Shown here: in pieces, positions 27,322-36,517 of the stretch
How the letters are laid out: each line of letters opens with the position of its first letter
Numbering within the stretch: position 1 is the first letter of the stretch
Source of the DNA: Desulfomicrobium baculatum DSM 4028
GTDB taxonomy: Bacteria; Desulfobacterota; Desulfovibrionia; Desulfovibrionales; Desulfomicrobiaceae
Direction: 5' to 3'
Length of the DNA stretch: 64,000 bases
NCBI RefSeq assembly: GCF_000023225.1
Contig: NC_013173.1
Span: forward strand, 243,501-307,500
The notes under the pieces: model-generated
Seen by the model: only the letters and a program-made list of their open reading frames with translations
Database searches by the model: none
Told to the model about the DNA's origin: nothing
Position numbers and translations under genes: made by a program

Positions 27322-28427
27322 GAAAATTCCCGGATGAGGTCGGCGTAAGGTTCCAGGCCGCTCAAGGGCGCATAATCCTTTCGCGCGGTGCGGCCTTGGT
27401 GGATCAGGGAGCGGATGCGGCCTGCCAGGGCCTGTGCGTCGGTAGGGTCGTTTATGACCGCCTCGGGGCGCAGGAAGACGGAACTGCCGTTGCTGGACGT
27501 GGAAATTGTCGGCAATCCGCAGGCCAGGGCTTCGAGCACGGCGTTGGCGCAGGCGTCGTAAAAGGTGTTCAGCACGAAGATGTCCCCGGCCTGATACAGG
27601 GCGGGCATGTCGTCCACCCGGCCCAGAAAATGGACGCGCTCCTGGACGCCGAGACTCTCGGCCAGGTCGAGCAGCTCCCGGCTGCCCCGCCCTCCGGCCA
27701 CGGCCAGATGGAAGGACGGCGGCAGCTGGGCCAGGCTCCGGATCAGGACATGAATGCCTTTCAGGCGAAAATTGGTGCCCGCCGTGATGATGAGGTCAGC
27801 GGTTTCCGGAAGGCCGAAGCGCTCGCGCAGTTCCACTTTGGCGGCTGGATCGCCCGGAGAAAATCGGGTCAGATCCGGCTTGTTGTAGATGAGCCGGATG
27901 TTTTCGGGCTTGAGCCGGGGGTGGGCCTTGACGGTCAGGTCGCGCACGAACTCGGAGTTGGCGACCAGCACGGGGGTGCTGCGCACGCAGAGCCCTTCGA
28001 CGAGCCGGCCAAGCTGCTTGCCCGGGGAAAGACGTCTGGCCAGGGATTTCACGGTGCGTTCCCGGCCCGGCGCGTAGGCGCGGATGGAGTAGTCCCAGAA
28101 AAGGCCTGTCGGCCCGCCGGAGAGCCGCGCGATGTCCTGGAAGACGGTGTTGCCAAGTCCCACGCTGACGTCGAATTTCCCCCTGCGCCGGGCGACTTCC
28201 GCAGCCAGCGCGAACCAGAGCACCTTGCCGAGCTTGCCCGGAATGGGACGCCCGACCCGGATCACCTTGACGCCTTTGGGGGCGGGGCCGTCCTGTTTGG
28301 CGCAGATGAAGGTCACCTCGAATTCACGGTCGCAGTGCGTGGCCAGGTATTCGGCCAGGCGGTATCCGAACTGCTCGGCCCCGCCGTAGCGGCTGAGCTT
28401 GGGGAGCATGAGGGCCACGCGCTTCAC
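27318..28427 (-). CDS. Glycosyltransferase family 4 (WaaG-like)
   Basis: 369 residues, GT-B fold. N-terminal MLPKLSRYGGAEQFGYRL acceptor region and C-terminal E-x7-E nucleotide-sugar motif (YDACANAVLEALACGLPTI). Probably builds the LPS core with the flanking transferases. It overlaps both neighbours by 4 bp, so the three form one operon. Confidence 0.9.
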   Translation of the reverse strand: MKRVALMLPKLSRYGGAEQFGYRLAEYLATHCDREFEVTFICAKQDGPAPKGVKVIRVGRPIPGKLGKVLWFALAAEVARRRGKFDVSVGLGNTVFQDIARLSGGPTGLFWDYSIRAYAPGRERTVKSLARRLSPGKQLGRLVEGLCVRSTPVLVANSEFVRDLTVKAHPRLKPENIRLIYNKPDLTRFSPGDPAAKVELRERFGLPETADLIITAGTNFRLKGIHVLIRSLAQLPPSFHLAVAGGRGSRELLDLAESLGVQERVHFLGRVDDMPALYQAGDIFVLNTFYDACANAVLEALACGLPTISTSSNGSSVFLRPEAVINDPTDAQALAGRIRSLIHQGRTARKDYAPLSGLEPYADLIREFS

Positions 28428-29524
28428 AGGACGCCCTCGTAAACGGCCAGGGTTTTGGCCAGAAAATCGTGGCCGGAAAGATCGCTCATGCGCCTGTGCT
28501 GTTCCCGGCGCAGGGAGTCGGCCAGTTCCGGGCGCTCCATCACCTGGCGGATGCGCTCGGCCAAGGCGTCCACGTCTCCGGCCCCGAACAGGGCCTCCGG
28601 TTCCAGCAGGTCGGGCATGACGCCCACGCCGGTGCCGATCAGCGGCACGCCGGTGGCCATGATTTCAAGGGCCGCTCTGGCGATGGTCTCGGACCACAGC
28701 GAGGCGACCACGCCCAGGTCCAGGGCGTTCAGGCAGGCGGAGATGTCCGGGCGCTTGCCCGTGATGGCGGTGATGGACTCGATGCCCTGCTCTTTGATCC
28801 AGCCGCGCACCGTCGCTTCCGGCGTGGCCGAGTCGAAACCGAGCAGCAGCAGGCGGATGTTCGTTATGCCCTGTCCATGCAGCTTGGCCACGGCCCGGAT
28901 CAGCTCGTGCTGGCCCTTGACCCGGTCGAAGCGGCCCAGCAGGCCGACCACGAAGTCATTGCCCCCGTAGCCCAGTTCCGCCCTGATGCGGTCGCGGGCG
29001 GCCGGGTCGGGGTGGAAGGCGTCCGTGTCCACTCCGCCGAGGATCTGGTGCAGTTTGCCTTGCGGCACCTTGAAGACATTCTGGAAATGGCGGGTCATGG
29101 GCGAATTGGTGGTGATGACCGCGTCGCTGACCTCATTGTGCAGCCAGCGGTTGACGAGGTTCGCCTTGGGCAGGCGCTGGTCGCCACGGGTGCGGACCAG
29201 CCTGAAGCTTCCCAGTTCCTTTTTGAGCAGGCCCCACAAGAGGTAGCTTTCGCCCCGGTGGCAGTTGACCACGTCGGGTTTGAATTCGCGCACCAGCCCC
29301 TTGAGTTTGCCGTACAGCGCGGCTATGCCCCAGGGCGTGGCCGTGTTCAGGTCGAGAAGCTGCATGGGTAGTCCCCACTCCTGCCCCTTGCGGGCGGAGA
29401 GGGTGTCCGGCAGTCCCAGGACCAGCACGTCATGGCCGTTCTCGAGCAGGAGGCGGCTCAGGTACATCCCGTACCAGGCTGTGGCGTTGAACCAGCGGAC
29501 ATTGACGACCTGGATGCTTCTCAT
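28424..29524 (-). CDS. Glycosyltransferase family 4
   Basis: 366 residues, GT-B fold with the donor motif (WSETIARAALEIMATGVPLI). ATG at 29522-29524 was taken as the start since MRSIQVVNVRWFNATAWYGM is a typical beginning for the family; an upstream GTG near 29554 is possible. The start codon shares CATG with the start of the divergent gene at 29523, so there is no intergenic space. First gene of the three-gene minus-strand operon. Confidence 0.88.
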   Translation of the reverse strand: MRSIQVVNVRWFNATAWYGMYLSRLLLENGHDVLVLGLPDTLSARKGQEWGLPMQLLDLNTATPWGIAALYGKLKGLVREFKPDVVNCHRGESYLLWGLLKKELGSFRLVRTRGDQRLPKANLVNRWLHNEVSDAVITTNSPMTRHFQNVFKVPQGKLHQILGGVDTDAFHPDPAARDRIRAELGYGGNDFVVGLLGRFDRVKGQHELIRAVAKLHGQGITNIRLLLLGFDSATPEATVRGWIKEQGIESITAITGKRPDISACLNALDLGVVASLWSETIARAALEIMATGVPLIGTGVGVMPDLLEPEALFGAGDVDALAERIRQVMERPELADSLRREQHRRMSDLSGHDFLAKTLAVYEGVL

Positions 29525-30353
29525 GACATGCGTTTCCGTGATTATTCCCACCCACAACCGGGCGGACGTTCTGGGCCGGGCCATTGCCTCCGTGCTGGGG
29601 CAGACCTGGGCCGATTTTGAGCTTATCGTCGTCGATGACGGCTCCACCGATGCTACGCCTCGGGTGCTGGCCGAATTCGACGATCCCCGGCTTACGGGAA
29701 TGCACCAGGAAAATAAAGGGGTAAGCTCCGCCCGTAACCGGGGCATCGCGGCCAGCAGGGGTCGGCTCATCGCGCTCCTGGATTCCGATGATCACTGGAT
29801 GCCGGACAAGCTCGAAAAACAGGTCCGTTTCATGGCCGAGAGCGGCTTTGCGATCTGCCAGACGGATGAAATCTGGATCAGGAACTGTGTTCGGGTCAAC
29901 CCCCGCTTCAAGCACGCCAAGCCCGCCGGGTGGTTTCTGGACCGCTCCCTGGACTTGTGCCTGATCAGTCCGTCCTGCGTCATGTTCACCCGCTCCCTGT
30001 GGGACGAACTGGGGCCTTTCGACGAGAGCCTGCCCGCCTGCGAGGACTACAGCCTGTGGCTGCGGGTCGGCGCGCGCTATCCCGTGGGCCTGGTGCCCGA
30101 GTCTCTGGTCGTCAAGACCGGCGGCCACGCGGATCAGCTTTCGCGTCGCATCATCGGCCTTGATCTGTACCGTGTCTACGCCATGATCGACCTCTTGCGG
30201 AGCATGGCGCTTGATGGCGAGCAGCGGGCGATGGTCGCGGCGGCCCTGCGGGAAAGGGTGCGGCTCTATGCCCAGGGCTGCATCAAGCACGGCAAGGACG
30301 AGGAGGCGGTGCGGGTGCGGGAGTTGGCAGCGGGGGCTTTGCGCGGCCTTTGA
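29523..30353 (+). CDS. Glycosyltransferase family 2
   Basis: 276 residues, GT-A fold: VSVIIPTHNRADVLGRAI, LIVVDDGSTDATP, RNRGIAASRGRLIALLDSDD (DxD metal site) and a later ED-x-LWLR motif. It transfers a sugar from a nucleotide donor, presumably in the same surface polysaccharide as the divergent operon. No Shine-Dalgarno sequence is seen before the ATG. A strong terminator follows. Confidence 0.88.
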   Translation: MTCVSVIIPTHNRADVLGRAIASVLGQTWADFELIVVDDGSTDATPRVLAEFDDPRLTGMHQENKGVSSARNRGIAASRGRLIALLDSDDHWMPDKLEKQVRFMAESGFAICQTDEIWIRNCVRVNPRFKHAKPAGWFLDRSLDLCLISPSCVMFTRSLWDELGPFDESLPACEDYSLWLRVGARYPVGLVPESLVVKTGGHADQLSRRIIGLDLYRVYAMIDLLRSMALDGEQRAMVAAALRERVRLYAQGCIKHGKDEEAVRVRELAAGALRGL

Positions 30354-30383
30354 GCGGATGGATGGCCGGGAGGGCGTGGACGT

Positions 30384-30420
30384 AAAAAAAGGGCTTCGGC
30401 GTGCGCCAAAGCCCTTTTTT
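30384..30420. terminator. Bidirectional terminator between the GT2 gene and opgG
   Basis: AAAAAAAGGGCTTCGGCG... pairs with the following ...AAAGCCCTTTTTT; the hairpin has an A tract on one side and a T tract on the other, so it can end both converging transcripts. Confidence 0.92.
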
Positions 30421-30449
30421 ACATTGTTTTTACGGTGTCGTCCCGCGAA

Positions 30450-32042
30450 TCAGGGATTGTAGAGCGTACGGTCCGTCATGGCCGGGGGCGTCATCTGGTA
30501 GACCCAAGTTTCGCTGATGCGGCGGCCGTCGGCTTCAAGGTGCAGACGCAGGTCGATGGGGTTCTGGGTTTCGTCGGGCGGGACCACGTCGAACATGCAG
30601 CGGAAGCCGTTTATGGCGTGCTGTGGCCGCACCGAGGTGATTTCGATGCGTCCGGCCGAGGTGCTCAGGACCGGGGTGATTTTCGCGTCCTTGGCGATCA
30701 TGGCCAGGTCGCCGCCGGCGAAGTCCACGGCGAAGCGCTTGCTGTAGTATTCGCGCTTTTTGCCGACCACGCCGCCAAGGCCCGTGAAGGTGTCGACCAC
30801 TCGGGCCAGGTTGCCGGGCGCGGGCGGATTGGTGCCCCAGTACAGATTGTAGCTGAAAAGCATTTCCTGCCCGGCTTCCACCGGAGCGGCGGGGTTCCAG
30901 AAGGCCACGATGTTGTCGAAGGTCTCGTCGACATGGGAAATCTCGACCAGCTGCACCGAGCCCGCGCCCCAGTCGCCCACGGGTTCCACCCAGACGCTGG
31001 GGCGTTTGTCGTAGAACACGCCGTCGTCCTGGTAGTGGTCGAAGTTCTGGTCGCGTTGGAACAGGCCGAAACCGCGCGGGTTCTGGTCCATGAAGGCGTT
31101 GAAGCGCAGGAACGGCGGGTTTTCCAGCGGCCGCCAGATCCATTCGCCGTTGCCGTTGTGGATGGCCAGCCCATCGGAGTCGTGGATTTCCGCCCGCCAG
31201 TCGTAGCCCATGCGGCGGTCGTTCTCGCCGTTCAGAAACATGCTGGTCAGGGGCGCGACGCCCAGGCGTTCGATGGGTTTGCGCGGGTAGAGGGCCGCGT
31301 CCACCTTCATGCTCAGGGTCTGCCCCGGGCGGATGTCGAAGCGGTAGGCCCCGGTCACGCTGGGCGAATCGAGCAGGGCGTAGACCGTGGCGGTGTCGCT
31401 CCCGGGACGGGGTTTTTCCAGCCAGAAATGCGTGAAGAGGGGGAACTCTTCGGGGCGCGGCAGGGCCGTGTCCACGGCCAGTCCGCGGGCGGAAAGCCCG
31501 TACTGCATTTCTCCGCCCACGGCGCGAAAGTAGCTCGCGCCCAAAAAGGCCACCAGATCACGGGCCCAGTCGGTGTGGTAGCGGAAGCGGAATCCGGCGA
31601 AGCCGAGGTCCTTGGGCAGATCCTTGCCTTTTATTCCGGAGTTTCCGTATTTGAAGAGGTCAGGCGTGTAGTCGATCTCTTTGACCTTTCCGTCCTGCAG
31701 TTCGTAAATGGTGATGGGAGTCCTGAAATACAGCCCCAGATGGAAGAGCTCGGCTCGGAACAGGGACTTTTCATCCTGCCACAAGGCATGTTCCGAGTCG
31801 AAGGAGAGCTGCATGTAGTTGTCCCAGGTCAGGTTCTGCAATGCCTTTGGCAGTTCGCCTTCATGGCTGACATGGGGCGATGCGGCCAGGGCCCGGGCGC
31901 GGCCCTTGAGCCAGGCGTAGTCGAAGGCCGTTCCGCCGGTGGGCGTTGGCGCATCCGTGGCCGCCATGGCGGACACGGATGCGGCCAGGAAGGCGCCAAG
32001 AATGATCGGGACGATCAGCGTGAACAGGGTTTGACGCTTCAT
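30450..32042 (-). CDS. opgG: Glucan biosynthesis protein G/D
   Basis: 530 residues with a signal peptide ending about AMA-A (28). Periplasmic protein of the MdoG/OpgD family: FDYAWLKGRARALA at the mature N-terminus, FRFRYHTDW and a GxGSVQLVEI-like middle, then the Ig-like C-terminal domain. It helps to branch or modify osmoregulated periplasmic glucans. Normally paired with the membrane glucosyltransferase OpgH, which is not adjacent here. Third gene of the YcaO-TPR, MoaE-like, opgG set with a 19-nt gap. Confidence 0.9.
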   Translation of the reverse strand: MKRQTLFTLIVPIILGAFLAASVSAMAATDAPTPTGGTAFDYAWLKGRARALAASPHVSHEGELPKALQNLTWDNYMQLSFDSEHALWQDEKSLFRAELFHLGLYFRTPITIYELQDGKVKEIDYTPDLFKYGNSGIKGKDLPKDLGFAGFRFRYHTDWARDLVAFLGASYFRAVGGEMQYGLSARGLAVDTALPRPEEFPLFTHFWLEKPRPGSDTATVYALLDSPSVTGAYRFDIRPGQTLSMKVDAALYPRKPIERLGVAPLTSMFLNGENDRRMGYDWRAEIHDSDGLAIHNGNGEWIWRPLENPPFLRFNAFMDQNPRGFGLFQRDQNFDHYQDDGVFYDKRPSVWVEPVGDWGAGSVQLVEISHVDETFDNIVAFWNPAAPVEAGQEMLFSYNLYWGTNPPAPGNLARVVDTFTGLGGVVGKKREYYSKRFAVDFAGGDLAMIAKDAKITPVLSTSAGRIEITSVRPQHAINGFRCMFDVVPPDETQNPIDLRLHLEADGRRISETWVYQMTPPAMTDRTLYNP

Positions 32043-32061
32043 TGTCTGGTGGGCTCCATTA

Positions 32062-32421
32062 TCAGGCGAGTTCCTGCTTGCTGACCGCTTCGGACTTGAT
32101 GCGGTCCAGCAGTTCGCTCAAGGCAGGCTTTACGTTTTCGCGGATGTCGCCGGCCACGATCAAAAACAGCAGGTCGTCGCCGGGCACGTATTCGCCGCTT
32201 TTGGCCTCGGCCACGACTTTGAAGATGCCGGGACGGGCTTCGAATTCGGCGCGAATGGCCTCGACCTTGTCCTGATCGACCTCGATCTTGACCCGTCCGA
32301 CCTTGGACTTGTCCTTGCGCGACCAGGCCCGGACCACGCCGTTATGCACCAGGACCATGCCCACGTTTTCCCTGAAACCGGGGATGGTTTTGAGTTCCGC
32401 GATTTTTTTGCTGATATCCAT
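32062..32421 (-). CDS. MoaE-like protein
   Basis: 119 residues. The C-terminal half resembles the large subunit of molybdopterin synthase (GEYVPGDDLLFLIVAGDIRE, then ALSELLDRIKSEA). The N-terminal half (GMVLVHNGVVRAWSRKDKSK) is of the type annotated as MoaE in sulfate reducers. The lysine-rich active-site end of true MoaE is not evident, so the protein may have another role. GAAGGAG lies before the ATG. The gene follows the YcaO gene by 14 nt and precedes opgG by 19 nt. Confidence 0.6.
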   Translation of the reverse strand: MDISKKIAELKTIPGFRENVGMVLVHNGVVRAWSRKDKSKVGRVKIEVDQDKVEAIRAEFEARPGIFKVVAEAKSGEYVPGDDLLFLIVAGDIRENVKPALSELLDRIKSEAVSKQELA

Positions 32422-32435
32422 GTTTTTCTCCTTCG

Positions 32436-34154
32436 CTACAGTTCACTGAGATGGGTGCGGGCGAATTCCAGGCTCGGATCGAGAGTCAGCGCCTCGCCGA
32501 GAAGTTCCCGCGCCTTGTCCGCATTGTTCATGAATTTATGACATAAACCCAGATTGGCCAGATCCATGGCCGATCCGCTGTCCAGAGCAAGGGCCAGTTC
32601 GAAGTTGGCCGCTGCGCCAGCATACTCTTGCTGCTTGAAATAGGCCACCCCGCGCAGGTTGAAGTACTCCTTGACCTCGGGGCAGTGCTGAACGGCGCGG
32701 TCCAGGTGAGGGATGGTTTCGGCCCACTGGCCCTGCTGGGACAGGGCGTAGGCCTGGTAAAAGGCGGCCAGACCCTGGTCGTCGGCTTCGGGCTGCAGGG
32801 GTTCGGCCCGGGCGAACCAGGACGCGGCCTGATCGATCTCGCCCTGGCGCAAGGCCACAAGACCCCGGAAGAACGGGAGGTAATGGGCATCGGGGTAGAT
32901 CTCCTGCAGCACCTCAAGCCCCGCCAGGGCCTCTTCCGGGTCCACGTCCTCCGCCAGCACGCGGCCGACGAAAAGACCCAGGGACGCCATAGGCGTGCGT
33001 TCCCGGAAGAGAAATCCGGGGACGAAATTGTAGTTGGCGGGGATGTCCAGTTCTTTGACTGTGGTGTCTACGGAGAAAAAGGCAAAGCTCTGGTCTTTGA
33101 GCCGCGCGCAAAAATTCAAAAGTTCCGTGGCGATGTCCGCGTCCGTGTTGGACGGCAGGGAGTGGATGGAGACCACCTCCCCGCGAGTCAGCCATGCGCA
33201 TTGGTCAGGGTGGATGAATTTGGGCAGGCCGGAGGCCTCGTAATTGCTGCACGTCTCGAAATCCCCGCCGAGCTGGGCGATTTCGGTCAGGGCGCGGATG
33301 GCCGCCTTTTCGGGAGAGGAAGCCGTGCCCGCCGTGAACACGATCTCGCTCTTGTGCGGAAAAGTGGCCGGGTCCATGACCAGGGCCGCCACCGTGGGCA
33401 CGGGCAGGCCGAGGCTAAAATCCTTGAGCCAGACTTTAAGTCCCTTGGTCGTGAATTTTTCGTACAGTTCGATCAGCACCGGATCGCTGAAGGAGGCGGG
33501 ATCGATGCTGGGCGTGTCCTGCCGGGTACGGTCGACGACGGCGCAGACATGGCGCTCGACCAGCTCGCAGCCGCCTTGCAGCATGGATTCCTCCAGGGTA
33601 TTTCCGGCGGACGAACCATTGAATTCGTTGAGCTTCTTGAACCAGTCCAGCGGAGCCATGAACTCCTGTCCGGCGCCGATGTCCGTGACCGGCGCGAAGC
33701 GCCAGGGCAAGAGGTCAAGGATGCGCGCCGCGTCATCTTCGCTGACCGTGTCCGCCACGGACTGGATCATGTAGGAAATGGGCAGCAGCCTGTCGCCAAA
33801 CGCTTCCCGCGCCTGTGACCAGGTCAGGGGCTGAAAGTTTTCGGGGTTGTCCCAGAAGGAGAAATAGCTGAAGCGCTCCACCAGTTCCATCAGCGCCGAG
33901 GCTTCGGCCTGGGGGGCGGAAGCGCCTTTGCCCATCTGTTTGCGGGTGGGCATGATGTCCAGGGCGTCCTCGCCGCAGATGGACATGTAGACCGGGATGC
34001 CAAGTCGTCCGGTGTCGATGCGCCGGGTTTGGGCCAGGATGCGCTTGCCCGAGTGCGCCAGGGCGTCTCGCGCTTTGACCACTGTTTCCTCTGGGGTGCA
34101 GGTCTTGTCCAGATCCGTGACGTAGCCCTTGGGGCAGGAGTGTATTTTGATCAT
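32436..34154 (-). CDS. YcaO-domain protein with C-terminal TPR repeats
   Basis: 572 residues from ATG 34154. Residues about 60-400 are a YcaO domain, which activates backbone amides with ATP: QAEASALMELVERFSYF, LEESMLQGGCELVERH and TASSPEKAAIRALTEIAQLGG carry the ATP/Mg-binding glutamates. Residues about 430-570 are TPR-type helices (AEPLQPEADDQGLAAFYQAY, LRGVAYFKQQEYAGAAANFE, ANLGLCHKFMNNADKARELL). The TPR tail probably binds a protein partner. No TfuA or RiPP precursor gene is adjacent. The substrate is unknown. The start is less certain: no strong ribosome site. Confidence 0.85.
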   Translation of the reverse strand: MIKIHSCPKGYVTDLDKTCTPEETVVKARDALAHSGKRILAQTRRIDTGRLGIPVYMSICGEDALDIMPTRKQMGKGASAPQAEASALMELVERFSYFSFWDNPENFQPLTWSQAREAFGDRLLPISYMIQSVADTVSEDDAARILDLLPWRFAPVTDIGAGQEFMAPLDWFKKLNEFNGSSAGNTLEESMLQGGCELVERHVCAVVDRTRQDTPSIDPASFSDPVLIELYEKFTTKGLKVWLKDFSLGLPVPTVAALVMDPATFPHKSEIVFTAGTASSPEKAAIRALTEIAQLGGDFETCSNYEASGLPKFIHPDQCAWLTRGEVVSIHSLPSNTDADIATELLNFCARLKDQSFAFFSVDTTVKELDIPANYNFVPGFLFRERTPMASLGLFVGRVLAEDVDPEEALAGLEVLQEIYPDAHYLPFFRGLVALRQGEIDQAASWFARAEPLQPEADDQGLAAFYQAYALSQQGQWAETIPHLDRAVQHCPEVKEYFNLRGVAYFKQQEYAGAAANFELALALDSGSAMDLANLGLCHKFMNNADKARELLGEALTLDPSLEFARTHLSEL

Positions 34155-34287
34155 ATTGGTCCGAATTGCGGCGGGTTGGGGTTTTTTCCAAAGCTCATCC
34201 GCGCGAGGCGTTGTCGGCGCGGGATGAACGGCTTGCCGAGAGTTGTTGTGGCGGGGCTTTTGGAGCAAGTCAATGGCCTTTGTTTTT

Positions 34288-34313
34288 CGAACTCACTTTG
34301 ATATGTGAGTTCG
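34288..34313. promoter_or_regulatory. Inverted repeat between the YcaO and HerA-like genes
   Basis: CGAACTCAC and GTGAGTTCG are perfect 9-bp arms with an 8-nt spacer (TTTGATAT). It lies 37 nt before the HerA-like start and 133 nt before the divergent YcaO start. Suits a regulator dimer site or a leader hairpin. Confidence 0.5.
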
Positions 34314-34350
34314 GAGTCATCACACGGCGGTGTACCCTGAAGGAGGGGCC

Positions 34351-35841
34351 ATGAGCGCAGCGGATTTTTTGATTGGAGGAGCCGAAGGAAAAGGGTTGTA
34401 TCAGCTTGGGAGCATGGGCAACCGTCACGGTCTGGTCACGGGGGCCACGGGCACGGGCAAGACCGTTACCTTGCAGGTGCTGGCGGAGAGCTATGCGCGG
34501 ATGGGAGTTCCGGTCTTCGCGGCGGACATCAAGGGCGATCTTTCGGGTATCGCCGTTCCCGGCACGCCGCATCCCAAGATCGACGAACGTCTGGCCGCCA
34601 TGCCTGCCGAAGGTTTTTCCTTTCAGGGCTGTCCCGTTGTGTTCTGGGACGTCTTCGGCCAAAGCGGGCACCCTCTGCGCAGCACGATCTCCGAAATGGG
34701 CCCCTTGCTTCTGTCCTCGCTCCTGGACGTGAACGAGACGCAAAGCGGAATTCTGTACGCCTGCTTCCGTATTGCCGACGAACAGGGCCTGCTGCTCCTC
34801 GACCTGAAGGATTTGCGGGCCATGCTGCAGTTCATGGCCGAGAACGCGGCCGAACTGCGCGCAACGTACGGTAACATCAGCGCCGCCAGCGTGGGGGCCT
34901 TGCAGCGTCAGCTTCTGGTGCTCGAAGAGCAGGGCGGGGACATTTTTTTTGGTGAACCAGCGGTGAACCTGGCCGATCTCATGCACGTCGATTTTTCGGG
35001 CAACGGCGTCATTTCCATTCTGGATGCTTCACGCCTCATGGCCCGCTCGCCGAAAATCTACGCCACCTTTCTGCTCTGGCTCCTGGCCGAGCTTTTCGAG
35101 CAGCTGCCCGAGGTCGGCAACCCGGATAAACCCGTCATGGTATTTTTCTTCGACGAGGCCCACCTGCTTTTCGATAACGCGCCCAAGGCCTTGGTGGACA
35201 AGATCGAGCAGGTGGTCCGTCTGATCCGTTCCAAGGGTGTGGGCATCTATTTCGTCACCCAGAGTCCGACCGATGTTCCGGATCAGATCCTGGGGCAGCT
35301 CGGGCTCAAGATCCAGCATGCTCTGCGCGCCTATACGCCGAAAGAGCAAAAAGCCGTGCGTTCCGTGGCCGAGAGCTTTCGGGCCAATCCCGCCTTCGAC
35401 ACCGGGGAGGCCATCGTCAGCCTGGGCACGGGCGAGGCCCTGGTCTCCACTCTGGACGAAAAGGGCCGGCCGTGCATGGTCGAGCGCGTTCTGATCCGGC
35501 CGCCCTATTCGCGCATTGGTCCGCTCACGGCGCAGGAGCGGGTCGCCATCACGTCGCGTTCTCCTTTAAAGGGGCGCTACGACGCGGCCCTGGACCGGGA
35601 ATCGGCTTTCGAGATGCTGCAGGTCAGGGCGCGCCAGTCCATGCTCCAGGCCGAGGAGGCCAGGGAGGCCGAGACAAAGGCCAAGGCTGAGCAGAAGGAA
35701 GGGGGCTGGTTTTCCGGGTCGGGACGCAGACAGGGCGTGGGCGAGGCGTTGGTCAAAAGCGCGGTACGGACCATCGGGACCCAGCTCGGGCGCGAGATTC
35801 TTCGCGGCGTGCTGGGCTCGATTTTTGGGAAGAAGCGCTGA
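34351..35841 (+). CDS. HerA/DUF853-family ATPase (YjgR-like)
   Basis: 496 residues. Walker A GATGTGKT at residues 31-38, a Walker B with KPVMVFFFDEAHLLF, and a GVGIYFVTQSPTDVP arginine/sensor region. HerA-like hexameric ATPases are related to FtsK and conjugation motors; the DUF853/YjgR members have no settled role. The C-terminus has a charged coiled region and a small basic hydrophobic tail. AAGGAGG lies 5 nt before ATG 34351. Monocistronic. Confidence 0.9.
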   Translation: MSAADFLIGGAEGKGLYQLGSMGNRHGLVTGATGTGKTVTLQVLAESYARMGVPVFAADIKGDLSGIAVPGTPHPKIDERLAAMPAEGFSFQGCPVVFWDVFGQSGHPLRSTISEMGPLLLSSLLDVNETQSGILYACFRIADEQGLLLLDLKDLRAMLQFMAENAAELRATYGNISAASVGALQRQLLVLEEQGGDIFFGEPAVNLADLMHVDFSGNGVISILDASRLMARSPKIYATFLLWLLAELFEQLPEVGNPDKPVMVFFFDEAHLLFDNAPKALVDKIEQVVRLIRSKGVGIYFVTQSPTDVPDQILGQLGLKIQHALRAYTPKEQKAVRSVAESFRANPAFDTGEAIVSLGTGEALVSTLDEKGRPCMVERVLIRPPYSRIGPLTAQERVAITSRSPLKGRYDAALDRESAFEMLQVRARQSMLQAEEAREAETKAKAEQKEGGWFSGSGRRQGVGEALVKSAVRTIGTQLGREILRGVLGSIFGKKR

Positions 35842-35929
35842 GAGCGGCAGGAAGAGGGGGGCGTAGCGCCCTGACGGATCGGGGCTGTTTTGGATTCGTT
35901 GGGGCGCGGACGTATGCTGCGGAGAAAAA

Positions 35930-35960
35930 AGAAAAAGGCCGGACAAACCGGCCTTAATTT
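35930..35960. terminator. Terminator after tRNA-Gly (1) and the HerA-like gene
   Basis: AAGGCCGG-ACAAA-CCGGCCTT hairpin with A and T tracts on both sides; works for tRNA transcription on the minus strand and for herA-like transcription on the plus strand. Confidence 0.9.
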
Positions 35961-35964
35961 TTTT

Positions 35965-36040
<76 letters not shown>

Positions 36041-36054
36041 CTCGAAGTGAGGCT

Positions 36055-36083
36055 GTCCTAATCAGAAGGCCGCCACGAGGCAA
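36055..36083 (-). promoter_or_regulatory. Candidate promoter for tRNA-Gly copy 1
   Basis: On the minus strand TTGCCT (36078-36083) and TAGGAC (36055-36060) are 17 nt apart; the -10 ends 15 nt before the tRNA 5' end. The position just after a terminator supports it. Confidence 0.5.
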
Positions 36084-36109
36084 GTATTTTTTTGCGCATC
36101 GAGGCGGAT

Positions 36110-36141
36110 AAAAAAAAGGCCGGACGGGCCGGCCTGTTTTT
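36110..36141 (-). terminator. Terminator of the three-tRNA transcript
   Basis: AGGCCGG-ACGGG-CCGGCCT with T tracts on both sides, directly after tRNA-Gly (2). It separates the three-gene tRNA unit from the next tRNA-Gly. Confidence 0.85.
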
Positions 36142-36143
36142 TT

Positions 36144-36218
<75 letters not shown>

Positions 36219-36225
36219 AGGACTT

Positions 36226-36300
<75 letters not shown>

Positions 36301-36307
36301 TTCGTTG

Positions 36308-36382
<75 letters not shown>

Positions 36383-36398
36383 TCAACGAGGAAACGTG

Positions 36399-36425
36399 TT
36401 TATAAAGGGCGGTGCGGGCTGTCAA
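36399..36425 (-). promoter_or_regulatory. Promoter of the tRNA Gly-Cys-Gly transcript
   Basis: On the minus strand a perfect TTGACA (36420-36425) and TATAAA (36399-36404), 15 nt apart (or 16 with ATAAAC). The tRNA begins 16 nt after the -10 element. A strong promoter suits a tRNA operon. Confidence 0.7.
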
Positions 36426-36517
36426 TTAAAAAAATGGTTTTTTTTTCTTCCCGGAAGCGTTTCGCTGGGGGGAGGGCGGGGTGGTTGCCTCTTCGTCTTT
36501 TTCTGCGTCACAACGCC

